Of a stretch of 64,000 nucleotides of DNA, positions 50,914-60,800 are shown one piece after another (positions within the stretch are counted from its first letter, which is position 1; every line of letters starts with the position of its first letter). Position numbers and translations under genes: made by a program. Source of the DNA: UBA9676 sp963730065 (GTDB lineage Bacteria > Actinomycetota > Actinomycetes > Streptosporangiales > Streptosporangiaceae); NCBI GenBank assembly GCA_963730065.1, contig CAVSQL010000014.1, forward strand, positions 1 through 64,000, written 5' to 3'. Under the pieces are notes generated by a model that did no database searches, was not told the DNA's origin, and saw only the letters and a program-made list of their open reading frames with translations.

Positions 50914-52563
50914 TCATCCAGGAATGCATGGGATGAGCAGGTGGGAGTCGAACCGGCCGCCGGTGTGGATCAGGTGCGGCCCGCGGTTGACCGAGTCGTC
51001 GTGGAAGGCCTGCACCAGGGGCCGCGGCTGGCGGTAGATGTCGGTGCCCTGGATGACCAGCCGCAGCGTCTCACCGGGCCCGAAGCGGGTGCCCGACGGC
51101 AGTATCTCGATGTCCAGCGGGATGATCTCGCCGCGCCGCGGCCGCAGTTCCCGCTGGTGGGCCAGGACCGGCTGCCACGGGGTGGACCGCGCCGGGTCGA
51201 GCTCGCGGTGGGAGGCCCGGATCCAGCCCAGCGCGACCGGGCCGTCGGCGAACACCGCGTAATAGGGGAAGCCGACGAGGTCGCCGTAGCGGTCGAGCTT
51301 CTGCAGGGCGACGAACACGTCCAGGTCGTCGGCCTCGGGGGCGGACATCCAGACCCGCAGCTTGGCGTGGCCGACCAGCTCGGCGGCCGCATCGAAACGC
51401 AGGTCGAAGGTGGCCCGGCCGCGGCCCCAGCCGGCCCGCTCGCTGTCATAAGACACCGATGCGCCGCCGTCCGGCGCGTCCCACCGCAGGCTTCCCGCCC
51501 CGGCGTCGAGGAACAGCCGCTCGTACGCGGTGCCGGTCAGCGGCCAGCCGTCCGCTGACCTCCTGGCGCTGGTGCCCGGGTGGTCACGGACCTCGTATCT
51601 CACCGGCGGCCACCCGCTCACCTCGGTGTCGGCCCCCTTGAGGAAGTGGTCGAAGAACGCCTGCTGGCGCCGCAGGCTCTCGGGGGCGTAGTAGTAGCCC
51701 CACTTCTTGCCGCCGTGGACGTCGAGCCATTTGCGCGGCGAGCTGATCTTCTTGAAGCCCTCGAACGTGCCCCGGGTGTGCAGGCCCTGGTCGGACCAGC
51801 TGGCGACGACGAACGCGGGCACGGTGATCCGCGACAGGTCCGCGGCCTTGCTGGCCCAGAAGCCGTCGAAGAGAGGGTGCGCGGCCGTTTCCGCCGCCAG
51901 GTCCTCGACCAGGCCGGTCCCGCAGCCCCATCGGTGGCCGATGTAGGGCCAGAAGTAGGTTTCCGGGATGCCGCCGTGGCGGGCCACCTCCCGGTAGGTG
52001 TCGCTCCAGCCCTCCCACGGGTTGATGGCGGCCAGGTGCGGGGGGCTGGTGGCGGCGATGGACCACTGGGCCGAGGTCAGGTACGAGACGCCGGACATGC
52101 CGACCTTCCCGTTGCTCCACGGCTGGGCCGCGGCCCACTCGATGAGGTCGTGGCCGCACGCCGCCTCCTCCGGCGACAGGAAGGTGGCGTTGCCACCCGA
52201 GTACCAGGAGCCGGGGATGTCGGCGTTGACGACCGCGTAGCCGCGGGCCGTCCAGTAGACCGGATCGGGTGACTCGAACGCGGTGTACGCCGACAGCTGG
52301 CCGGGGGCGACCCCGCCGTCCGGGTACCGCTCGGTGACCTGGCTCCCCGCGTGCTTGCCGTAAGGGCTCCAGGCGATCAGCGGGGGAGCGGGCCGCTCGT
52401 CCGCGGGCCGGAACACGTCCGCGTAGATCGTGACGCCGCCCCGGACCCCGACCGCGACGTCCCGCTCGATGATCATCCCATCGGCGGTGTCGCGCTGGTA
52501 CCGCGGCGGAGGCGCGCCGCGGTCCTGCGGGCGCGCGGCCGGCGGCCGGAAGCGGTAGTCCAC
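50914..52563 (-). CDS. CocE/NonD family (S15) hydrolase
   Basis: A 549-residue alpha/beta hydrolase of the X-Pro dipeptidyl-peptidase S15/CocE family. The oxyanion/lead segment is PPLIAWSPYGKHAG, the nucleophile is Ser160 in KVGMSGVSYLTSAQW, and the catalytic Asp is near VVASWSDQGLHTRGT. The C-terminal jelly-roll domain is present (SGTRFGPGETLRLVIQGTDI). Members hydrolyse acyl-amide and ester bonds, for example glutaryl-amides, cocaine and peptides. There is no signal peptide. Two close GTG codons (52563 and 52569) can serve as start. It diverges from glnA2 with ~134 bp in between. Confidence 0.88.
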   Translation of the reverse strand: MDYRFRPPAARPQDRGAPPPRYQRDTADGMIIERDVAVGVRGGVTIYADVFRPADERPAPPLIAWSPYGKHAGSQVTERYPDGGVAPGQLSAYTAFESPDPVYWTARGYAVVNADIPGSWYSGGNATFLSPEEAACGHDLIEWAAAQPWSNGKVGMSGVSYLTSAQWSIAATSPPHLAAINPWEGWSDTYREVARHGGIPETYFWPYIGHRWGCGTGLVEDLAAETAAHPLFDGFWASKAADLSRITVPAFVVASWSDQGLHTRGTFEGFKKISSPRKWLDVHGGKKWGYYYAPESLRRQQAFFDHFLKGADTEVSGWPPVRYEVRDHPGTSARRSADGWPLTGTAYERLFLDAGAGSLRWDAPDGGASVSYDSERAGWGRGRATFDLRFDAAAELVGHAKLRVWMSAPEADDLDVFVALQKLDRYGDLVGFPYYAVFADGPVALGWIRASHRELDPARSTPWQPVLAHQRELRPRRGEIIPLDIEILPSGTRFGPGETLRLVIQGTDIYRQPRPLVQAFHDDSVNRGPHLIHTGGRFDSHLLIPCIPG

Positions 52564-52697
52564 TCCCACAAGTATGTAACTTGCAGGAAACACGCGGGCG
52601 CGAGACTGAGGGAGACCGTGGCCCGGTAGCGGCGGGAGGGGTACCGTGTGCCCGCGCCTGCCATGCGGCACCGCCGAACCTGTGAGGAAAGGCACTC

Positions 52698-54056
52698 ATG
52701 GACCGACAGGAAGAGTTCGTGCTCCGGACGCTTGAGGAGCGGGACATCCGTTTTGTCCGGTTGTGGTTCACGGATGTGCTCGGTTTCCTCAAGTCGGTCG
52801 CGGTCGCCCCGGCCGAACTGGAAGGTGCGTTCGCGGAGGGGATCGGCTTCGACGGGTCGGCGGTCGAGGGGTTCGCCCGCGTCTACGAGGCGGACATGAT
52901 CGCCAAGCCTGACCCGTCCACGTTCCAGCTGCTGCCCTGGCGCGGCGAGTCCGGGGTCGGCCGGATGTTCTGCGACATCCTGATGCCGGACGGCAGCCCG
53001 TCCTACGCCGATCCCCGGTGGGTGCTCAAGCGGGCGCTCAGCCATGCCGCCGAGCTGGGCTTCACCTTCTACACCCATCCCGAGATCGAGTTCTTCCTGC
53101 TGAACGAGAAGCCCGCGCCGGGCGCCAAGCCGGTGCCGATCGACTCCGGCGGGTACTTCGACCACACCCCGCACAACATCGCCCACGACTTCCGCCACGC
53201 GTCCATCCAGATGCTCGAGTCGATGGGGATCTCGGTGGAGTTCAGCCACCACGAGGGCGCCCCCGGGCAGCAGGAGATCGACCTGCGCTACGCGGACGCG
53301 CTGTCCACCGCCGACAACATCATGTCGTTCCGGCTGGTCATGAAGGAGGTCGCGCTCCAGGAGGGGGTGTACGCCTCGTTCATGCCCAAGCCGTTCACCG
53401 ACCATCCCGGCTCGGGCATGCACACGCACATGTCGCTGTTCGAGGGCGACCGTAACGTGTTCTTCGAGCCGGGCGCGGAGTTCCAGCTGTCCAAGCTGGG
53501 CCGGGCGTTCATCGCCGGAGTGCTGAAGCACGCCGCCGAGATCACCGCCGTCTGCAATCAGTGGGTGAACTCCTACAAGCGGCTCTGGGGGGCGGCCGGG
53601 AGCAGCGCCGGGGCGGGCGGTGAGGCGCCCGCCTACATCTGCTGGGGGCACAACAACCGCTCGGCGCTGGTCCGGGTGCCCATGTACAAGCCGCACAAGG
53701 GGAACGCGACGCGGGTCGAGTTCCGGTCGCTGGATTCGGCCTGCAACCCCTACCTGGCGTTCGCGGTGATCCTGGCCGCCGGGCTGAAGGGCATCGAGGC
53801 GGGCTACCAGCTGCCACCCGGCGCCGAGGACGACGTGTGGGCCCTCACCCCGGCCGAGCGCCGTGCGCTCGGCATCGAGCCGCTGCCGCAGAGCCTGGAC
53901 GAGGCGGTCGCCGTCATGCAGGGCAGCGAGCTGGTGGCCGAGACGCTCGGCGAGCACGTCTTCGACTTCTTCCTGCGCAACAAGCGCGAGGAGTGGCGCG
54001 AGTACCGCCACCAGGTCACCGAGTTCGAGCTGGACCGCTACCTCCCGATCCTTTGA
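52698..54056 (+). CDS. glnA2: Glutamine synthetase-like enzyme, GlnA2 type
   Basis: A 452-residue type I glutamine-synthetase-fold enzyme very close to M. tuberculosis GlnA2 in its start (MDRQEEFVLRTLEERDIRFV), FVRLWFTDVLGFLKSVAVAP, FYTHPEIEFFLL, SHHEGAPGQQEIDLRYADAL and NRSALVRVPMYKPHKG. The adenylylation loop of GSI-beta enzymes (NLY) is absent; the region reads DVWALTPAERRALGIEPLPQ. It should therefore not be a target of GlnE. Related GlnA-like enzymes in Streptomyces glutamylate polyamines rather than ammonia. Strong AGGAAAGG ribosome binding site. First gene of a run with the P1 hydrolase. Confidence 0.93.
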   Translation: MDRQEEFVLRTLEERDIRFVRLWFTDVLGFLKSVAVAPAELEGAFAEGIGFDGSAVEGFARVYEADMIAKPDPSTFQLLPWRGESGVGRMFCDILMPDGSPSYADPRWVLKRALSHAAELGFTFYTHPEIEFFLLNEKPAPGAKPVPIDSGGYFDHTPHNIAHDFRHASIQMLESMGISVEFSHHEGAPGQQEIDLRYADALSTADNIMSFRLVMKEVALQEGVYASFMPKPFTDHPGSGMHTHMSLFEGDRNVFFEPGAEFQLSKLGRAFIAGVLKHAAEITAVCNQWVNSYKRLWGAAGSSAGAGGEAPAYICWGHNNRSALVRVPMYKPHKGNATRVEFRSLDSACNPYLAFAVILAAGLKGIEAGYQLPPGAEDDVWALTPAERRALGIEPLPQSLDEAVAVMQGSELVAETLGEHVFDFFLRNKREEWREYRHQVTEFELDRYLPIL

Positions 54057-55009
54057 ACGGCACCGGCGTGCGGCTCCCCGGTGGCCTGTCGGTCGGGCAC
54101 TGGACCGACCCGGTGGGCCGCACTGGCTGCACGGTCGTGCTGGCGCGGGACGGCGCCGTGGCCGGCGTGGATGTGCGCGGCGGGGCGCCGGGCACGCTGG
54201 GCACCGACGCGCTCGGGCCCGGCAGGCTGGTCGAGCGGGCGCACGCCGTCCTCCTGACCGGCGGCAGCGCGTTCGGGCTGGACGCGGCCAGCGGCGTCAT
54301 GCGCTACCTCGAGGAACGCGGCCTGGGATACCAGATCGGTGGTGTCCGGGTGCCGGTCGTGGCCGGGGCCGTCATCTTCGACCTGCTCAACGGCGACCCC
54401 CGGGCCCGGCCGGACGCCGCCGCCGGTTACGCCGCGTGCCAGGCGGCGACCGGCCAGCCCGCGGTGGGCGCGGTCGGCGCGGGCACCGGCGCGACCGTGG
54501 CCAAGGCCAACGGCGGCCAGCCGCGTCCCGGTGGCGTGGGCATCGCGAGCGCGTCGGTGGGCGCCGCGGCCGTCGCAGCGGTCATGGTCGCCAACAGCGT
54601 CGGCGGGATCTGGGACGACGAGCGCCACGAGTGGGTCGCGCCGCTGGCGCCGGGAAAGGGAGCGCCAGGCGGCGCGGTGGCCGGCGCGAACACCACCATC
54701 GGCGTGGTGGTCACCGACGCGGAGCTGACCCGGGAGCAGGCGAACCGGGTGGCCGCGGTCGCCCACGACGGTGTCGCCCGCGCGGTGCGCCCGGCCCACA
54801 CCAGATTCGACGGCGATACGATCTTCTGCCTGGCCACCGGGGCCGGGGCCGCCCCGCCCGGCCCGGCCGGGCCGGCAGCGGCTCCCGCCCTGGCCGACCT
54901 GGTCGAAGTGGTGGCTGCGCAGGTCGTGGCGCGGGCGATCGCGGACGGCGTGCGGGCGGGCGGCCGGCCCGGCCCTAGCCTGCCGGCCCGGGCGCTAGCC
55001 TGCCGGTGA
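54053..55009 (+). CDS. P1 family (DmpA/NylC-like) Ntn-type peptidase/amidase
   Basis: A 318-residue P1-family hydrolase. The autoprocessing site is probably N213|T214 in AVAGANTTIGVVVTDAEL, which makes Thr214 the N-terminal nucleophile of the beta chain as in NylC. Other marks are SVGHWTDPVGRTGCTVVLAR, LLTGGSAFGLDAASGVMRYL, GVGIASASVGAAAVAAVMVA and AHDGVARAVRPAHTRFDGDT. The family cleaves N-terminal amino-acid amides, beta-peptides and nylon oligomers. A TTG at 54053 overlaps the glnA2 stop by 4 nt; a GTG at 54068 is the alternative. Coupling to glnA2 suggests handling of gamma-glutamyl amides, but this is inference. Confidence 0.88.
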   Translation: MNGTGVRLPGGLSVGHWTDPVGRTGCTVVLARDGAVAGVDVRGGAPGTLGTDALGPGRLVERAHAVLLTGGSAFGLDAASGVMRYLEERGLGYQIGGVRVPVVAGAVIFDLLNGDPRARPDAAAGYAACQAATGQPAVGAVGAGTGATVAKANGGQPRPGGVGIASASVGAAAVAAVMVANSVGGIWDDERHEWVAPLAPGKGAPGGAVAGANTTIGVVVTDAELTREQANRVAAVAHDGVARAVRPAHTRFDGDTIFCLATGAGAAPPGPAGPAAAPALADLVEVVAAQVVARAIADGVRAGGRPGPSLPARALACR

Positions 55010-55039
55010 CCGGTGACCGCCCGCGATTCGGAGGTGAGC

Positions 55040-56806
55040 ATGGCCGACCGGTTCGCGGCCGTGGATGCGCTGGCCGAAAGCTTCCAGCGGGACGGGGCGC
55101 AGCCCGGCCTGGCATACGGGATCGTCGACGCGGGCCGCCTGGTGCACGCCGGCGGGCTCGGGGAGCGGTGGCTGGGGGGGCCGGTGCCCGACGCCGGGAC
55201 GGTCTTCAGGATCGCCTCGATGACCAAGAGCTTCACGGCGGCGGCGGTGCTGGCGCTGCGGGACGGCGGCCAGCTGGCCCTCGATGACCTGGCCGAGGAG
55301 TTCGTGCCCGAACTGCGCGGCCTGCAGCTGCCCAGTCCCGACTCGCCGCGGGTCGCGATCCGGCACCTGCTGACCATGACCGCCGGATTCCCGACCGACG
55401 ATCCCTGGGGGGACCGGCAGCAGGGGCTGCCGCTGGCCGAGTTCTCCGCGTTCCTGGCCGGCGGGCTGAGCTTCGCCTGGGCGCCCGGAACCCGGTTCGA
55501 GTACTCCAACCTGGGCTATGCGATCCTCGGCCGGGTCATTACCGCGGTCTCGGGCCAGGCCTACCCCGATTTCGTGCGGGACCGGCTGCTGCGCCCGCTC
55601 GGGCTGGCGCGGAGCGGCTTCGAGGCGGCGGAATTCGGCGCCCCGCACCTGGCCCGCGGGTACCGGCCCGGGCCGGGCGGGTGGGAGGAGCTCACGCCGG
55701 ACGGCTGCGGCGCCTTCGCCCCGATGGGCGGCGTGTTCAGCTGTGTGGCGGATCTGGCCCGGTGGGTGAGCGGCTTCGCCGGCGCGTTCCCGCCCGGTGA
55801 GCCGGGCGCCAGCGGTACGCATCCGCTGACCCGTGCGACCCGGCGGGAGATGCAGCTGCCCCAGGTGGCGCTGATGCCGCCCGCCGCCGCCCGGCTGCCC
55901 GGCGATCCGGCCGACGGCGGCCCGGCGAGCTACGGGTTCGGGCTGTTCGTGGACGAGCACCCGGTCCACGGGCGGATCGTCGGCCACAGCGGTGGCTACC
56001 CGGGCTTCGGCAGCAACATGCGCTGGCATCCGGGCACCGGGATCGGCGCGATCGTCCTGGCGAACAGCACCTACGCGGCCGCGCCGACCCTGGCCGCGAG
56101 ACTGCTCGACGCCGTGCTCGGGCCGGCGCCGCCCGCCCGGGCGGTGGCAGGCGGGCGGGAATCGGCGGGCCATCCGGCGCCCCCGACCGGGCCCTGGCCG
56201 GCCACGCTGGCCGCCCAGCGGGAGGCGAACAGGCTCCTGTACCACTGGAACGACGCGCGGGCGGCCCGGCTGTTCTCGGAGAACGTGGCCCGCGATGAGC
56301 CCTACCCGGAGCGCCAGCGCCGGATCGGGCTGGTCCGCGAGCGGATCGGCGTGTTCGGCGAGGACAAGAAGCGGCCGGCCGAGTTCGATTCGCCCGCCCA
56401 CTGCCGGTGGTGGCTGCGGGGCGATCGCGGGACCGTCCAGGCCGAGATCAGGCTCACCCCGGAGCGTCACCCGCGGGTCCAGTCGCTGACGGTGGCCGTG
56501 CCGCCGGCCCCGGGCACCCCGCTGGGCCGGACGCTGGAATCCCTCATTTCGCTGCTCAACGACGGTGCCCGCGACTGGCCGTCCGCGATGCCGGTGTCCG
56601 GCCCGGTGGACACCGCCCTGCTGCTGCGCCAGTTCCGGATGGCTGCTGCCTGGGCCGGCCGGTGCCGCCAGGGCGCGTTTCGGGCCGGCAGCGGGGACCG
56701 GAGCACCACCGTCGAGCTGGACGGCGAGACGGCCCGGCTGGTGCTGGCGGTCGCGGTGGATGCGGCCGGGCACCTGCGGCAGGCGGACCTCATGCTGAGC
56801 CCCTGA
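55040..56806 (+). CDS. Serine hydrolase, beta-lactamase/class C PBP-like
   Basis: A 588-residue serine hydrolase. The catalytic SxxK is S60-M-T-K63, the YxN is Y155-S-N157 (TRFEYSNLGYAIL) and the KTG equivalent is H-S-G-G in VGHSGGYPGFGS. The first ~350 residues are the beta-lactamase fold; the last ~200 form an extra domain (ARLFSENVARDEPYPERQRR onward) of unknown role. There is no signal peptide, so it may act in the cytoplasm on esters or D-amino peptides. GGAGGTGA (55030-55037) fixes the ATG at 55040, 31 nt after the P1 gene. It converges on the DUF427 gene. Confidence 0.88.
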   Translation: MADRFAAVDALAESFQRDGAQPGLAYGIVDAGRLVHAGGLGERWLGGPVPDAGTVFRIASMTKSFTAAAVLALRDGGQLALDDLAEEFVPELRGLQLPSPDSPRVAIRHLLTMTAGFPTDDPWGDRQQGLPLAEFSAFLAGGLSFAWAPGTRFEYSNLGYAILGRVITAVSGQAYPDFVRDRLLRPLGLARSGFEAAEFGAPHLARGYRPGPGGWEELTPDGCGAFAPMGGVFSCVADLARWVSGFAGAFPPGEPGASGTHPLTRATRREMQLPQVALMPPAAARLPGDPADGGPASYGFGLFVDEHPVHGRIVGHSGGYPGFGSNMRWHPGTGIGAIVLANSTYAAAPTLAARLLDAVLGPAPPARAVAGGRESAGHPAPPTGPWPATLAAQREANRLLYHWNDARAARLFSENVARDEPYPERQRRIGLVRERIGVFGEDKKRPAEFDSPAHCRWWLRGDRGTVQAEIRLTPERHPRVQSLTVAVPPAPGTPLGRTLESLISLLNDGARDWPSAMPVSGPVDTALLLRQFRMAAAWAGRCRQGAFRAGSGDRSTTVELDGETARLVLAVAVDAAGHLRQADLMLSP

Positions 56807-56839
56807 CCGCGCCGGGCGCAGCCGTCCGGTGGCAGGCCG

Positions 56840-56855
56840 GGCCGGGCGCCCGGCC
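56840..56855. terminator. Palindromic terminator between the serine hydrolase and DUF427 genes
   Basis: GGCCGGGCGCCCGGCC is a perfect 16-bp palindrome, framed by a second pair of arms GCGCAGCC and GGCTGCGC. It fills the 59-bp convergent gap. Confidence 0.55.
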
Positions 56856-56865
56856 GGTGGCTGCG

Positions 56866-57720
56866 CTAGCTGCCCGGCCCGGGTGACCAGGGCGTGACCG
56901 GGCGCTCGGAGCGCTGCCCGTCGAGCACGACGTCAACCCGCTCGTTGAAGAACGCGACCAGGCCGCCGACCCGCGACGCGTCGGTGAGCGGCTCCCGGTA
57001 GGTCCAGGCGAGGTCGGGGATGAGGCGGCCGGCGGCGCTGGCGGACCAGTACGAGGCCTGCCCCTTATACGCGCAGTAGGTGCGGGTGTCGCTCGGGACC
57101 AGTTCGGCGCGGATGTCCTCGCGCGGCAGGTAGTAGCGGACCGGGAGCATGGTCTCGAACAGCAGCATCGGCCGGGACGACTCGGCGAGCACCTGGCCGT
57201 CCAGTTCCAGGCGGAGGTGCCGCGAGCTGGCCAGGACGTCGATCCGGTGGAACGGGTCGCGCGGGTGGCCGACGATCGGCTCGTCCTCTTCGGACCAGCC
57301 GTCGAACGCGGGGAAGTCGAGGACGACATAGCCGGCCAGATCCGGGTCCGCCAGCCGCAGCCCGGCACCCAGGCTGCTCTCGCCGCTGGCCTGCACGTCC
57401 ACCGCCTCGCCTTCGGCGGTATGCGCGCTGAACGGGACCGACGGGTCGAGCACGGGCCTCGCGAACACGTCGGGCAGAGGGCTGCCGGCCACCAGCTCGC
57501 CGTCTGTGGTGGGCGCGGCCGACGGCACAAGCTCGCCGTCAATGTCGTCCGCCGGGACCGCGTAGGAGGGAACTATCCGGCGCGGCTCCCACACCAGGAC
57601 GGCCCGCGTGCTGTCGACGACGGTCCCGCCGCCGAGCGTGGCCCGGACCCGCTTGGCGGTCGGCTCGTACCGCAGCTCGCCGATTCCGCTGGCCAGCAAT
57701 TCGCGCACTTGAGTGCTCAT
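56866..57720 (-). CDS. DUF427 family protein with two tandem domains
   Basis: A 284-residue protein with two DUF427 units. The first has RVRATLGGGTVVDSTRAVLV followed by WEPRRIVPSYAVP; the second has HLRLELDGQVLAESSRPMLL, FETMLPVRYYLPREDI and TYCAYKGQASYWS. The family is a small beta fold with a conserved YC(P/A)YKG signature and unknown biochemistry. The ATG at 57720 starts MSTQVRELLASGIGELRYEP. It diverges from glnE with 127 bp between. Confidence 0.88.
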   Translation of the reverse strand: MSTQVRELLASGIGELRYEPTAKRVRATLGGGTVVDSTRAVLVWEPRRIVPSYAVPADDIDGELVPSAAPTTDGELVAGSPLPDVFARPVLDPSVPFSAHTAEGEAVDVQASGESSLGAGLRLADPDLAGYVVLDFPAFDGWSEEDEPIVGHPRDPFHRIDVLASSRHLRLELDGQVLAESSRPMLLFETMLPVRYYLPREDIRAELVPSDTRTYCAYKGQASYWSASAAGRLIPDLAWTYREPLTDASRVGGLVAFFNERVDVVLDGQRSERPVTPWSPGPGS

Positions 57721-57847
57721 AGCCCGGGTCCCTCCATGGGTTGCTGCTTCAAGCATGACCCCACGCTCCCTTCGGCGAGCACCGGGGCCAGCCACCGGCC
57801 GCATCTCGCACCACGACGGCCCGGGTCGCTACCGTGCAGGGGTGAGC

Positions 57848-60800
57848 ATGCCCCGCCGGACCACGCAGAGCGCCCAGCTGGCCAGGATGGGGTTCGCCGA
57901 TCCCGCCCAGGCCGAGGGGCTGGCCAGCGGGGATCTTGCGCTCGACATGGAGGGGGACGACGCTGGGCTGCTGGCGGCGCTGGCCGCCGCGGCGGACCCG
58001 GATCTCGCGCTCGCCGCCCTGGCCCGGATGCCCCGGGACCCGGAGCTGTTCGGCGCCCTGCGCGAGGACGCCGGGCTGGCCAGGCGGCTCGCCCTGGTGC
58101 TCGGGGCCAGCGCCGCGCTCGGCGATCACCTCGCCCGGCATCCGGACGGCTGGCAGCTCCTGCGCGGCCCCGGGCCGCTGGCCTGCCCATCCGCCGGGGA
58201 GCTGCGCTCGGCCCTGCTGACCGCCGCCGGAGCTGACCCCAGCGCCCCGGAGCCGGTGGCGGGCACCGCGCCGCCGACCGGGCCGGCCGGAGCCAGCGGA
58301 GCTGGGCAGGCCGGGCACGACGCCGGCCCCGCCGCCGCGCTGCGGGTGGCGTACCGGCAGCGGCTGCTGCACCTGGCGGCCAGGGACCTCACCGGCCAGA
58401 TGATCCTCGACGACGTGGCCGCCGAGCTGGCCGACCTGGCGGCGGCCGTGCTGGAGGCAGCGCTGGCGATCGCCCGCTCGCAGCTGCCGGCCGCGGCCGC
58501 GCCCTGCCGGCTGGCGGTGATCGCAATGGGCAAATGCGGCGGGCGTGAGCTCAACTACGCCAGCGACGTTGACGTGATCTTCGTCGCCGAGCCGGCGGAA
58601 GGCGCCGCCGAGGGCGGGAACGACGCCGCGCTGCGCACCGCCACCCAGCTCGCGGCCGGCCTGATCCGGGTGTGCTCACGGAGCACGCCCGAGGGAATCC
58701 TGTTCCCGGTGGACCCGAACCTGCGTCCCGAGGGCCGTGACGGCCCACTGGTCCGGACCCTGGCCAGCCACCGCGCCTACTACGAGCGCTGGGCGAAGAC
58801 GTGGGAGTTCCAGGCGCTGCTCAAGGCCCGGCCGGTGGCCGGCGATCCCGGGCTCGGCGCCGCCTACATGCAGACCATCGCGCCACTGGTCTGGCAGGCG
58901 GCCCAGCGTGACAACTTCGTCGAGGACACTCGCGCCATGCGCCGCCGGGTGGTCGGCGCCCTGCCGGCGGGCCAGGCCGGCCGGCAGCTCAAGCTGGGCC
59001 CCGGCGGGCTGCGCGACATCGAGTTCGCGGTGCAGCTGCTGCAGCTGGTGCATGGTCGCGGCGACGACTCGATCCGCAGCCCGGCCACCCTGCCCGCGCT
59101 GGCGGCCCTGGCCGAGGGCGGTTACGTCGGGCGGGAAGACGCCGCCAGCCTGGCCGCTGCCTACCGGTTCCTGCGCTCGGTGGAGCACCTGCTCCAGCTG
59201 CGCCAGCTGCGCCGCACGCACACCCTGCCCGACGACCCGGCCGTGCTGCGCAGGATCGGCCGGGCGCTGCGGGCCGTCAAGGCCGGCGCCGACGGCCACA
59301 GCCAGGCCGGCTCGCCGTCGCGTGCTGACCCGGCCGACGAGCTCACCGCCGCCTGGCGCCAGCACGCCGCCGAGGTCCGGCGGCTGCACGAGAAACTCTT
59401 CTACCGCCCGCTGCTGGACGCGGTGGCGCGGCTGCCCGGTGAGGTGGCCAGGCTGACGCCGGAGGCGGCCCGGACCCGGCTGGAGGCCCTGGGCTACGCC
59501 GACCCGGCCGGGGCGCTGCGCCACATCGAGGCGCTCACCGCCGGCGTCACCCGCCGGGCGGCGATCCAGCGCACGCTGCTGCCGGTGATGCTGGGCTGGT
59601 TCGCCGACGCGGCCCAGCCCGACGCCGGGCTGCTCGGGTTCCGCCAGGTCAGCGACGCCCTCGGCAATTCGCCCTGGTACGTGCGGCTGTTGCGGGACGA
59701 CACCCGGGTCGCCCGCCGGATGGCCCGGGTGCTCGCCGCCAGCCGGTACGCCACCGACCTGCTGCTGCGGCAGCCGGAGATGGTGGCCATCTTGGGCGAG
59801 GACGCGCAGCTCGACCCGCGCCCCGGTGCCGCGCTGTACGCGGAGGCGGTAGCGGCCGTGGGCAGGCACGCCAGCCCGGCGGACGCGGTCGCCGCCGTGC
59901 GGGCGCTGCGCCGGCGTGAGCTGCTCCGCGCGGCCGTCGCGGACCTGCTGGGCCTGTCCGCGGTTGAGGAGACCGGGGAGGCGCTGACCGCGGTGACCGG
60001 GGCGGCGGTGAGCGCGGCGCTGCAGGTCGCGATCAGGACCGCCGAGGCCGGGCAGGGCCCGCTGCCTACCCGGCTGTGCGTGGTGGCGATGGGCCGCTTC
60101 GGGGGGCACGAGACCGGGTACGGCAGCGACGCGGACGTGATGTTCGTGCACGACCCGGTGCCCGGTGCCGGCGAGCAGGAGGCCAGCCGGGCCGCGCACG
60201 CGGTCGCCGAGGACCTGCGGGCACTGCTGAGCCGGCCCGCGCCCGACCCGCCGCTGCTGATCGATCCGGGGCTGCGGCCCGAGGGCAGGCAGGGCCCGCT
60301 GGTACGGACCCTGGCGTCTTACCGCGCGTACTACGAGCGCTGGTCGCTGGCCTGGGAGGCCCAGGCGCTGCTGCGCGCCGAACCGGTGGCCGGCGACCGC
60401 CCGCTGGGCACCCGGTTCACCGCCCTGGCGGACGAGTTCCGGTATCCGGCCGGCGGCGTCCCCGACGACTCGGTCCGGGAGATAAGGCGCATCAAGGCAC
60501 GGATGGAAGCGGAACGGATGCCCCGGGGGGTCGAGCCAGCGCTCCATCTCAAGCTGGGCCCGGGCGCGCTGACGGACGTGGAGTGGGTGGTGCAGCTGCT
60601 CCAGCTCAGGCACGCGCACGCGGTGCCGGAGCTGCGGACGACGCGGACGATGGCCGGGCTGGCGGCGGCGGCCGGGGCGGGGCTGGTGGGGGAGAGCGAC
60701 AGGGCCGCGCTGGCCGCCGCCTGGCGGCTGGCCGCCCGCATCAGGGACGCGGTGGTCCTGGTCCGGGGCCGCCCTTCGGACGTGCTGCCCACCCGCCAGC

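Noticed and set aside
52698..54056. Main ammonia-assimilating glutamine synthetase (GlnA1)
   Set aside because: It lacks the NLY adenylylation loop and its N-terminus matches the GlnA2 type.
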